A model generated the notes under the pieces. It was not told the origin of the DNA and made no database searches. It saw nothing but the letters and a program-made list of their open reading frames with translations. A stretch of 20,496 nucleotides of DNA from Lysobacteraceae bacterium (lineage in GTDB: Bacteria; Pseudomonadota; Gammaproteobacteria; Xanthomonadales; Xanthomonadaceae), in the NCBI GenBank assembly GCA_028293685.1, contig JAQGOI010000184.1, positions 1 through 20,496 on the forward strand, in the 5' to 3' direction. The position numbers were made by a program, and so were the translations under genes. Below, in pieces: positions 1-6,662 of the stretch (positions are counted from its first letter, which is position 1; each line of letters begins with the position of its first letter).

Positions 1-106
1 TCGGCGCCGCATGTCTTTTTTTCTTCGCAGCGTCGGCGGTCGGGGCAGTCAACGCCGCTGCAATGGCGAGCGACAGTGCGATCGAGAATGGGCGCGCGTT
101 GGGCAT
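1..106 (-). CDS. Exported protein, N-terminal fragment (cut by window edge)
   Basis: Thirty-five codons are visible, running off the left edge. The product begins MPNARPFSIALSLAIAAALT and continues PTADAAKKKRHAAP. That is a short polar N-region, a hydrophobic core and an Ala-x-Ala-like site (near TADA), so a Sec signal peptide is likely. The ATG at 104-106 is preceded by GGGAGAG about 8 nt upstream, a good ribosome binding site. It lies downstream of two M13 peptidase genes on the same strand, so a third M13 peptidase with a type I signal is a reasonable guess, but no catalytic residues are in the window. The gene itself is well supported; its function is unknown from this sequence. Confidence 0.6.
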   Translation of the reverse strand, partial: MPNARPFSIALSLAIAAALTAPTADAAKKKRHAAP

Positions 107-134
107 GTGGAGTGCTCTCCCGAATGAAGCGCCG

Positions 135-162
135 AGTGTAACAAGCGACCAAACCGCGTCGA
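135..162 (-). promoter_or_regulatory. Candidate promoter for the exported protein at the left edge
   Basis: Read on the minus strand, a -10-like TACACT (135-140) lies 16 bp downstream of a -35-like TCGACG (157-162). The predicted start is about 20 nt before the ATG, leaving room for the GGGAGAG ribosome binding site. Each box matches the sigma70 consensus at 4 of 6 positions, so this is only suggestive. Confidence 0.3.
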
Positions 163-193
163 TGAACGGCGCCTCTTCAGCGCTGAACCACGG

Positions 194-238
194 GAAATCC
201 CGGCGCGCCGCAGCGCACCGGGACATACGGATGCGAGC
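194..238 (-). repeat. Hairpin repeat, copy 1 of 3
   Basis: Imperfect 45-bp unit. On the minus strand it starts with GCTCGCATCCGTATG, then an 11-bp stem with loop TGCG. The outer arms are TCCCGG and CCGGGA, with an inner T-G wobble and GCGC pairs. It shares the flanks and loop of copies 2 and 3. It is intergenic and has no T-tract directly after the stem. Confidence 0.75.
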
Positions 239-267
239 ATGTTATTTACTGCGCCGCATAGCCGCGA

Positions 268-312
268 GAAATCCCAACGCGCCGCAGCGCGCTGGGACCT
301 ACGGAAACGAGC
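268..312 (-). repeat. Hairpin repeat, copy 2 of 3
   Basis: Second 45-bp unit, 74 bp from copy 1. On the minus strand it starts GCTCGTTTCCGTAGG. The stem has outer arms TCCCA and TGGGA, inner GCGCGC/GCGCGT arms and the same TGCG loop. Relative to copy 1, a G-C pair in the outer stem is replaced by A-T, so pairing is kept although the bases differ. Confidence 0.75.
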
Positions 313-348
313 GGTGTTACCGCGCCTCGTCAGCAATGAAAACGCGAA

Positions 349-393
349 AGAGCCCCAACGCGCCGCAGCGCGCGGGGAGGCTCGGATGCGAGC
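349..393 (-). repeat. Hairpin repeat, copy 3 of 3, next to a peptidase stop codon
   Basis: Third unit, 81 bp from copy 2. On the minus strand it starts GCTCGCATCCGAGCC only 2 nt after the TAA of the upstream peptidase gene. The outer arms are CCCC and GGGG, the inner GCGCGC arm and TGCG loop are unchanged, and one internal mismatch is present. Because it directly follows the stop codon and is followed by a loose T-rich stretch (CTCTTTCGCGTTTT), this copy may also end or stabilise the peptidase transcript. Confidence 0.75.
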
Positions 394-395
394 GG

Positions 396-2510
396 TTACC
401 AGATGACGACTTGCTTATTAGCCCCCCGAACCATCGCATCGCCCGGCTTGCACTTGAAAGCCGCAGCGAATGCCGGCAGGTTCGATGGCGCACCGATTGC
501 GCGGAAATCCGCCGGTGCGTGCTCGTTGCTGTTGACGATCACCTTCAGGAAATCCGGCGTGTACTTGCTGCGCCAGACCGTCGCCCAGTTCATGAAGAAG
601 TGCTGGTCGCGGCTCAGGCCGTCGGTCATCGGGTCCGGCGTGCCGGCGGTGGCTTTCTTCATGGCGTCGTACGCCGTCGCAAGACCGCCGAGGTCGGCGA
701 TGTTTTCACCCAGCGTGAGTTTGCCGTTGACCATCAGGCCTGGCGCGGCCTGATACGCGCTGAACTGATTGACGAGCTTGTCGGTGCGCGATGCGAAGCC
801 CTTGGCATCGGCTGCCGTCCACCAGTTCTCGAAGTTGCCCGTCGGTCCGAACCGGCTGCCCTGGTCGTCGTAACCGTGCGTCATTTCATGGCCGATGACC
901 GCACCGATGCCGCCGTAATTGGCCGCATCGTCAGCCTTCGGATCGAAGAAAGGCGGCTGCAGGATCGCAGCGGGGAAGACCACTTCGTTCTGCATCGGGT
1001 TGTAGTACGCATTGACCGTCTGCGGACTCATGCCCCACTCGGTGCGGTCGACCGGCTTGCCGATCTTGCCCAGGTCCCACTTGTAGTTGAATTCCGTCGC
1101 GGCGAGCACGTTGGCGATGTAGCTGTCGCGCGAAGTCGCAAGGCCGGTCCAGTCGCGCCACTTGTCCGGATAGCCGATCTTCGGTGTGAAGGCATCCCAT
1201 TTGGCAATCGCCTTGGCCTTTGTCTCCGGGCTCATCCAGTCGAGCTTCTCGATCCTGGCCTTGAGCGCGGCACGCAGGTTCTGGACCAGCGACTCCATGC
1301 GCGCCTTCGATTCGGCGGGAAACGCGACCTTGACGTACATCTGGCCCAGCGCCTCGCCGACATTGCCGTCGATGGTCTTGAGCACGCGCTTGCCGCGCTC
1401 CTTCTGTTCTTTCTGCCCGCGCATCGTCTTGTTATAGAACTCATAGTTCTCCTGTGCGAAGGCGTCGCTGAGGTATGGCGATGCTTCATCGACGGTGTGG
1501 AAGCGCAGGTACGCCTTCCAGGTGTCGACCGGCACGTCGCCCAGCATCCTGTTCACTTCCTGGTGAAAGGCTGGCATCGCGAGCGAGAATTTTGCCGGCG
1601 CGGCCAGACCCTGTGACTGGAAGAACGTCGTCCACGGGAAGTCAGGCGTCAGCTTGTCCGCTTCGGCCAAGGTCACCGGGTTGTAGTAGATCGACACGTC
1701 GCGCTGCATTTCCTCACGCGATTTCGATGCCTTCGCAAGGCGCGTCTCGAACGCCGTAACCGCCTTGCCCTGGGTGGCGGCGTCGGCCGCTGGCACGCCG
1801 GACAGTTCAAGCACCTTGGCGATGTGCGCCTGGTAGGCGTCGAGCTTGTCCTTCTTGTCCTTGTCGAAATAATAGCCACGGTCGGGCAGGCCGAGGCCAC
1901 CCTGCGATGCGTAGGCCAGGTTCATCGTCGAGTCCTTGAAATCCGGGCTCGACCCGAACCCGAACAGGACGTTTTCGCCTTTCGCAGCGCTGTTGCGCAG
2001 GTACGTCGCGACGCTGGCCTTGTCCGACAGCGCATCGATGGCGGCAAGGCGATCCTTGAGGGGCGCAATGCCCTGCGCGTTGATCTTGGCGGCGTCCATG
2101 CCGGTCGCCCAGAAGTCGCTGACGATCTTCTCGACACCCGCTGCCGACGGCGCTGCTGCGGCCTCTTCGGCCAGCTGCCGCTGCACGGCGATCGAGCGCT
2201 CATCCAGCATGTCGAAGGCACCCCAGCTGGAGCGATCTCCGGGAATATCGTTCGCGGCCTGCCACTTGCCGTTCACGTACCCGCCAAAATCGGTGCAGGC
2301 GTTCTTAGTCGTATCAAGGTCACTGACCTGGAAGCGGTTGACCGGCGGCAGTTTGCTTTCGTCCAGCGTCAACGCACCAGCGCTGGCCGCAGCCGCCTTT
2401 CCGGTGTCGGCGACGGGCGCTGTCTGCTGGGGTTGCTGGCAACCGCTCACTGCCAGTGCGGACAGCAGGGCGACTGACAATGTGGCCGGCTTGAGGATCG
2501 ATCGTGTCAT
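396..2510 (-). CDS. M13 family zinc metallopeptidase lipoprotein (PepO/neprilysin type)
   Basis: A 704-residue zinc endopeptidase expected on the periplasmic side of a membrane. The lipoprotein signal has a hydrophobic stretch ending LAVSGC, with Cys24 as lipidation site. The N-terminal M13 domain begins near CTDFGGYVNGKW. The catalytic domain carries HEMTH at 541-545 inside VIGHEMTHGYDDQG, the third zinc ligand Glu602 and Asp606 in ENIADLGG, and NAYYNP for substrate backbone binding. The protein ends CKPGDAMV...VVIW; the Cys three residues before the final Trp in the classical CxxW ending is Val here. The open frame extends upstream to 2777, but the ATG at 2510 puts the signal peptide at the N-terminus; its ribosome binding site is weak (TGGA). 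It is a tandem paralogue of the 2597-4732 gene, separated by a terminator, so it probably has its own promoter. The substrate is unknown. Confidence 0.95.
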   Translation of the reverse strand: MTRSILKPATLSVALLSALAVSGCQQPQQTAPVADTGKAAAASAGALTLDESKLPPVNRFQVSDLDTTKNACTDFGGYVNGKWQAANDIPGDRSSWGAFDMLDERSIAVQRQLAEEAAAAPSAAGVEKIVSDFWATGMDAAKINAQGIAPLKDRLAAIDALSDKASVATYLRNSAAKGENVLFGFGSSPDFKDSTMNLAYASQGGLGLPDRGYYFDKDKKDKLDAYQAHIAKVLELSGVPAADAATQGKAVTAFETRLAKASKSREEMQRDVSIYYNPVTLAEADKLTPDFPWTTFFQSQGLAAPAKFSLAMPAFHQEVNRMLGDVPVDTWKAYLRFHTVDEASPYLSDAFAQENYEFYNKTMRGQKEQKERGKRVLKTIDGNVGEALGQMYVKVAFPAESKARMESLVQNLRAALKARIEKLDWMSPETKAKAIAKWDAFTPKIGYPDKWRDWTGLATSRDSYIANVLAATEFNYKWDLGKIGKPVDRTEWGMSPQTVNAYYNPMQNEVVFPAAILQPPFFDPKADDAANYGGIGAVIGHEMTHGYDDQGSRFGPTGNFENWWTAADAKGFASRTDKLVNQFSAYQAAPGLMVNGKLTLGENIADLGGLATAYDAMKKATAGTPDPMTDGLSRDQHFFMNWATVWRSKYTPDFLKVIVNSNEHAPADFRAIGAPSNLPAFAAAFKCKPGDAMVRGANKQVVIW

Positions 2511-2540
2511 TTGGTAATCCAGTGAGGTACGTGCGGCAGA

Positions 2541-2572
2541 AATAAAAACCCGTGCGCGATGTCGCGCACGGG
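2541..2572 (-). terminator. Rho-independent terminator between the two M13 peptidase genes
   Basis: On the minus strand an 11-bp perfect GC-rich stem (CCCGTGCGCGA paired with TCGCGCACGGG, loop CA) at 2549-2572 is followed by TTTTTATT. It starts 24 nt after the TAA of the upstream M13 gene and ends 30 nt before the start of the next, so it should insulate the two paralogues. Confidence 0.92.
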
Positions 2573-2596
2573 CGGTGTCATCGACAGACGGAACGG

Positions 2597-4732
2597 TTAC
2601 CAGATGACGACGCGTTTGTCGTCCGCGCGGACCATCGCATCGCCAGGCTTGCACTGGAACGCCTGTGCAAACGATGGCTGGTTCGACGGTGCGCCGATCG
2701 CGCGGAAGTTCGCCGGTGCATGCGGGTCCGTGTTCAGGCGAACCTTCAGTTCTTCGGGATTGAAATTGCGGCGCCACACCGTGGCCCAGTTGAGCCAGAA
2801 GCGCTGGTTCTCGGTGTAGCCGTCGATTTTCTCGTCAGGCGACTTGCCGGCGTCGGCAAGTGCTTTCTGCAGCGCATCGAACGCCACGGTGGTGCCGCCC
2901 AGGTCGGCGATGTTTTCGCCGAGCGTGAGCTTGCCCTTGACCGGCAGGTTATCGATCGAGCGATAGTCATCGAACTGCTTCACCAGCTTCGCCGTGCGCG
3001 ATTCGAAGCCCTTCTTGTCCGCCGTCTGCCACCAGTTGACGAAATTGCCCTTGGCGTCGAACTGCGCACCTTGATCGTCGTAGCCATGCAGCATTTCGTG
3101 GCCGATGACCGCGCCGATGCCGCCGTAGTTCATCGCCGGATCGGCCTTGGGATCGAAGAACGGCGGTTGCAGGATCGCTGCGGGGAATACGATCTCATTC
3201 TGCTGTGGGTTGTAGTACGCGTTGACCGTCTGTGGCGTCATGCCCCACTCGGTGCGGTCGACCGGCTTGCCGACCTTGCCCATCAGCCAATCGTAGTTGT
3301 ACTTGGTCGCCGACAGCATGTTCTGGACGTAGCCCTCGCGCGAGGTCGCCAGGCCATCCCAGCTGCGCCATTTGTCCGGATAGCCGATCTTGGGCATGAA
3401 GCTGTTCCACTTGTCGATCGCCTTGGTCTTGGTGTCGGCGCTCATCCAGTCGAGCTTCTCCAGGCGCGCCTTCAACGACGCACGCAGGTTGTCGACCAGC
3501 TTGGTCATGGCCACCTTCGATTCGGCCGGGAAATACTGCTTCACGTACATCTGGCCGAGCGCCTCGCCGACCCCGCCCTCGGTCGTATCGAGCACGCGCT
3601 TCCACCGTGGCTTCTGCTCTTTCTGGCCGCGCATGGTCTTGCCGAAGAAATCAAACCGCTCGTCGGCGAACTTGTCGGACAGGTACGGCGCCATGCCGTC
3701 GATCGTGTGCGCGCGCAGGTACGCCTGCCACTGCTCGACGGGCACGTCCTTGATCATCCTGTTGAACTCGACGAAAAACTTCGGCTGCGACAGCGAGAAG
3801 CCTTCGACGTTCACACCCTGCGCCTTGAGGAAGTCGGACCACGGAAAATTCGGCGACAGCTTGTCGGCGTCGGCGACTTTCACGAAGTGGTACTGGTTGA
3901 GCGGGTCGCGCTGTTCGATCGGCGACAGCGAGGCCTTGGCCAACCGCGTTTCGAACGCGAGCACGTCCTTGGCCTGCTTGTCGGCATCCGCGGTGGCAAC
4001 ACCAGCGTTCTGCAACTGCTTGCTCACGTGCGCGACGTAGGCGTCGCGGATCTTCTTGTAGCTGTCGTCGCCAGCCTTCGGTCCGTCGCTCAGGTAGTAC
4101 GCCTTCTCGGGCAGCGCCAGGCCACCCTGGTCGGCGTACGCGATCATCATCTGCGAATCCTTGAAATCCGCATTCGAATAGAAGTTGAAGGCATCGCCGC
4201 GGCCGGCCGCGAATTCGTCGCGCAGGTGTTGCGCGATATCGGCTGGCGTCTTCAGCGCGGCGATCTTGTCCAGCATCGGCTGGATCGGGGTGATACCGGC
4301 CGCATTGACCTTGGCGTCGTCCATGCCGGTGGCGTAGATGTCGCCCACCAGCTTCTCGACACCGGTCGCATCGGTCTTGGCGGCGGCGGCTTCCGCAAGC
4401 TGCTTGCTGGCGGCCAGTGAGCGCTCGGTCAGCATCTCGAAGCTGCCCCAGGTCGTGTGGTCGTTGGGCACCGGATTCGCCGCCAGCCATTTGCTGTTGA
4501 CGAAATCCGCCAGGTTGTCGCAGACCTTCTTGCTGGTGTCCAGATCGCTCACCTGGAAGGCGTCGGTCGGCGGCAGCTCGGCATTCGTGGCGGGTGGCGG
4601 GGTCTGCGCAACCGGCGCGGCGACCGGAGCAGCCGGTGCGGCAGGCGTTGAAGCCTGTTGCCCGGGGCAGCCAGTGAGTGCAGCAGTAACGGCAAGGGAC
4701 AACAACACCATCTGTGGTTTGCTAACGATCAC
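2597..4732 (-). CDS. M13 family zinc metallopeptidase lipoprotein, second paralogue
   Basis: A 711-residue paralogue of the 396-2510 product. The lipoprotein signal has a hydrophobic stretch ending AALTGC, with Cys22 as lipidation site, followed by an Ala/Pro-rich linker rich in APVA-type motifs that should hold the enzyme away from the membrane. The M13 N-terminal domain starts at VCDNLADFVNSKW. Catalytic residues are HEMLH at 545-549, Glu606 and Asp610 in ENIADLGG, with NAYYNP upstream. The C-terminus CKPGDAMVRADDKRVVIW matches its neighbour closely. I chose the GTG start at 4730-4732 because GGAG lies 7 nt before it; the frame is open to an ATG at 4780 but that start has no such site, and an internal ATG at 4711 would shorten the signal peptide. 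Strong terminator downstream. Probably a secreted or periplasmic oligopeptidase; the substrate cannot be read from sequence. Confidence 0.95.
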   Translation of the reverse strand: MIVSKPQMVLLSLAVTAALTGCPGQQASTPAAPAAPVAAPVAQTPPPATNAELPPTDAFQVSDLDTSKKVCDNLADFVNSKWLAANPVPNDHTTWGSFEMLTERSLAASKQLAEAAAAKTDATGVEKLVGDIYATGMDDAKVNAAGITPIQPMLDKIAALKTPADIAQHLRDEFAAGRGDAFNFYSNADFKDSQMMIAYADQGGLALPEKAYYLSDGPKAGDDSYKKIRDAYVAHVSKQLQNAGVATADADKQAKDVLAFETRLAKASLSPIEQRDPLNQYHFVKVADADKLSPNFPWSDFLKAQGVNVEGFSLSQPKFFVEFNRMIKDVPVEQWQAYLRAHTIDGMAPYLSDKFADERFDFFGKTMRGQKEQKPRWKRVLDTTEGGVGEALGQMYVKQYFPAESKVAMTKLVDNLRASLKARLEKLDWMSADTKTKAIDKWNSFMPKIGYPDKWRSWDGLATSREGYVQNMLSATKYNYDWLMGKVGKPVDRTEWGMTPQTVNAYYNPQQNEIVFPAAILQPPFFDPKADPAMNYGGIGAVIGHEMLHGYDDQGAQFDAKGNFVNWWQTADKKGFESRTAKLVKQFDDYRSIDNLPVKGKLTLGENIADLGGTTVAFDALQKALADAGKSPDEKIDGYTENQRFWLNWATVWRRNFNPEELKVRLNTDPHAPANFRAIGAPSNQPSFAQAFQCKPGDAMVRADDKRVVIW

Positions 4733-4739
4733 GTGTGAA

Positions 4740-4743
4740 CTCC
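4740..4743 (-). promoter_or_regulatory. Ribosome binding site fixing the GTG start of the second M13 gene
   Basis: GGAG on the minus strand, 7 nt before the GTG at 4732. It selects this start over the in-frame ATG codons at 4780 and 4711, and the resulting N-terminus is a well-formed lipoprotein signal. Confidence 0.6.
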
Positions 4744-4798
4744 GGCCCATCGGGCGGCATGTGGAAACATTCCAGCGCAAGGCCGGGTCTTGAAGGTG

Positions 4799-4823
4799 AA
4801 AAAGGGGGAGCGCTCCCTCGCTC
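4799..4823 (-). terminator. Possible terminator or attenuator upstream of the second M13 gene
   Basis: On the minus strand, GAGCG-AGGGAG-CGCTC can form a 5-bp stem, or the overlapping perfect palindrome GGGAGCGCTCCC can pair. Either is followed by CCCC and a run of five Ts. It lies 22 nt after a putative 10-codon ORF and about 70 nt before the peptidase start, where an attenuator would be. The stem is short, so this is tentative. Confidence 0.4.
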
Positions 4824-4844
4824 AGGCACTCGCGACTGTAGCGG

Positions 4845-4877
4845 TCACGACTGTTCGTAGCGGGTGTAGAAGGTCAT
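4845..4877 (-). CDS. Putative 10-codon leader ORF upstream of the second M13 gene
   Basis: ATG at 4875-4877 to TGA at 4845-4847, encoding MTFYTRYEQS. It has a strong ribosome binding site, AGGAG with 6 nt spacing, better than those of several full-length genes here. It is followed by a terminator-like hairpin with a T-run and then the M13 peptidase gene, 112 nt away. The peptide has three aromatic residues (Phe, Tyr, Tyr) but no long run of one amino acid as in classical attenuators. I do not recognise it. It may be a leader peptide, a small protein, or chance. Confidence 0.35.
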   Translation of the reverse strand: MTFYTRYEQS

Positions 4878-4904
4878 GGCGTGCTCCTAATGAATTCTTT
4901 ACAA

Positions 4905-4920
4905 GTGTCAGGACCGACAC
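4905..4920. promoter_or_regulatory. 16-bp near-palindrome, candidate operator in a divergent promoter region
   Basis: GTGTCAGGACCGACAC has five perfectly paired outer bases on each side (GTGTC/GACAC), a wobble and a GC pair inside. On the minus strand it lies in the 17-bp spacer between TTGTGT (4917-4922) and AAGAAT (4894-4899), a weak sigma70-like pair. The site sits between the divergently transcribed M13 peptidase and beta-CASP genes, so a repressor or activator site for either is possible. Confidence 0.3.
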
Positions 4921-4967
4921 AAAAAACACCGTGCTAACGTGCCGCCAGGCCGTGAAGGGGCGGAAAC

Positions 4968-6341
4968 ATGCGCGTGCAATTCCATGGGGCGGCCGGCGAA
5001 GTCACCGGTTCGATGCATCAGGTCCAGGCGGCTGGCAGGAGCGTGCTGCTTGATTGCGGCATGATCCAGGGCGATCGGCAGGCCGAGGCGCGCAACGTCG
5101 CCGACTTTCCGTTCGTGCCCGCACAGATCGATGCGCTGGTGATCAGCCATGCGCATATCGATCACATCGGACGGGTTCCACTGCTGGTCAAGCGCGGTTT
5201 CACCGGTCCGATCTACGCACAGGGCGCGACCGCCGAGCTGATGCCGATCATGTTGCTGGATGCCGCTTCGCTTGCGGAAAGTGGCGCGAGGCGCAGTAAC
5301 GAGCATCGCGCCGAAGGCGACGACGAAATCCTGCCGCTCTACACGCGCGAGGACGTCGACGCGGCGATGCGACTGGTGAAACCGCTGCCGTACGACGCGC
5401 GCTCGACGATCCTGCCAGGGATCGAGATCGCCTTCCGAGATGCCGGCCACATCCTTGGATCATCGATCGTCGAGCTGTGGGCGGACGGCAAAAAGCTGGT
5501 GTTTTCCGGCGATATCGGCCCGAAGGGCACGCCGATCCTGCGCGATCCGGTGATGCCGGCCGAGTCCGACCTCGTGCTGATGGAGTCGACCTACGGCAAT
5601 CGCAACCACAAGGATCGGGCCGCGACCGTCAGCGAGCTGAGCGACATCTTCGAAGCGGCGTGGCGCGACAAAGGCAATGTCTGCATCCCGGCGTTCGCGG
5701 TCGGGCGCAGCCAGGAGCTGTTGTACCTGTTCGCGATGCATTACGAGGAATGGCAGCTGGCGCGCTGGCAGATATTTCTCGACAGCCCGATGGCGGCCAA
5801 GGTGGTCGGTGTCTACGCCCGCCACGAGGATCTGTTCGATGCCGAGTCGCAGGCTGTCTGGAAGCAGCGGCCGAATCCATTCACGTTGTCGAACCTGCGC
5901 ATCACCGAAACGCGCGAGGATTCGGTGGCGATCAACGAAGTGAAATCCGGCGCGATCATCATCGCCGGCAGCGGCATGGCCAACGGCGGGCGCATCGTCC
6001 ACCACCTCATGCACAACATCGGACGCAGCGAGTCGCACATCGTGTTTGTCGGCTACCAGGCCGACGGAACCCTCGGCCGGCGGCTGGTCAACGGCGCGAC
6101 GTCGGCGCGCATGCAGGGTCGGGATTTCCATGTCAACGCGAAGGTCCATACCGTCGGCGGCTTGTCGGCACATGCCGACCAGGCCGGCCTGACCGAGTGG
6201 TACGAAGGATTCGAAGGTCACCCACCCCTTGTGCTCGTCCACGGCGAGGACAACGCGCGGCAGGCGCTGGCCGGACGCATCGGCGAGCGCGATGGCATCA
6301 CCGTGCAACTGGCGCAACCCGGCCTCACGGTGGAGGTCTGA
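4968..6341 (+). CDS. Metallo-beta-lactamase/beta-CASP family RNase-like protein
   Basis: A 457-residue member of the CPSF73/YSH1-type family, metal-dependent nucleases acting on RNA. Order seen: metallo-beta-lactamase core with HAHIDH at 61-66, then DAGHILGSS and FSGDIG, then ESTYGN opening the beta-CASP region, FAVGRSQELL, GSGMANGGRIVHH, and the C-terminal metal-site motif GGLSAHADQ (RMMBL domain). All metal-ligand motifs appear intact. Length is typical for bacterial members. The ATG at 4968 is preceded by AAGGGG. It is divergent from the M13 genes and followed by a 321-bp gap before a DEAD-box helicase on the same strand; both act on RNA, but whether they are co-transcribed is unknown. The substrate is not shown by the sequence. 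Confidence 0.93.
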   Translation: MRVQFHGAAGEVTGSMHQVQAAGRSVLLDCGMIQGDRQAEARNVADFPFVPAQIDALVISHAHIDHIGRVPLLVKRGFTGPIYAQGATAELMPIMLLDAASLAESGARRSNEHRAEGDDEILPLYTREDVDAAMRLVKPLPYDARSTILPGIEIAFRDAGHILGSSIVELWADGKKLVFSGDIGPKGTPILRDPVMPAESDLVLMESTYGNRNHKDRAATVSELSDIFEAAWRDKGNVCIPAFAVGRSQELLYLFAMHYEEWQLARWQIFLDSPMAAKVVGVYARHEDLFDAESQAVWKQRPNPFTLSNLRITETREDSVAINEVKSGAIIIAGSGMANGGRIVHHLMHNIGRSESHIVFVGYQADGTLGRRLVNGATSARMQGRDFHVNAKVHTVGGLSAHADQAGLTEWYEGFEGHPPLVLVHGEDNARQALAGRIGERDGITVQLAQPGLTVEV

Positions 6342-6662
6342 GCTTGAGCCTGAACGACCAATGCCGTGGGGTGGCGCGTCCGGCCGTATTCACGTACAGT
6401 TCGCCTCGTTTTGCGCACGGCTGATCCGTTTCCTAGGTAAGCCTGCCGCCCGGTCGGGGTTCTCCGCGACCATCCGCGGCCTTCTCCCGCACGCCTTTCG
6501 TCGCGCAGACACGGCCCGGAACATTCCGTCGTCGTCAAAAAGATCACTCGCAGCGCGGTTCAAGGAACGCTCCGGGTAATGACACGCACCGACAGTCGTC
6601 GGCTGATCTTTCGATCAGTCCCGGTCGATCGATTGCGCGTCGAAGTACGGAGCTTCACCACA
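6342..6662 (+). other. 321-bp untranslated region before the helicase gene
   Basis: No convincing gene lies here. An open frame continuous with the helicase begins at 6579, but its 28 extra residues do not resemble a DEAD-box N-terminus. A perfect 6-bp stem CTGATC-TTTC-GATCAG sits at 6603-6618, about 45 nt before the helicase ATG, and a weaker CCGCG/CGCGG pair around 6466-6480. There is no T-run, so neither looks like a terminator. I found no sigma70 promoter I would defend. Long 5' leaders are common for DEAD-box helicase genes; whether this one is transcribed is inference. Confidence 0.4.

Noticed and set aside
194..393. CRISPR array
   Set aside because: Only three units, each an imperfect hairpin differing from the others, with irregular short spacing and no cas genes; better a REP-like repeat.
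63..1616. 517-codon open frame on the plus strand opposite the first M13 gene
   Set aside because: Antisense to a gene with a full set of catalytic motifs; its product is Arg-, Val- and Leu-rich without any known domain. Long antisense frames are expected in GC-rich DNA.
2552..4420. 622-codon open frame on the plus strand opposite the second M13 gene
   Set aside because: Resembles the antisense frame of the paralogue because the two sense genes are alike; this is shared codon bias, not a conserved antisense gene.
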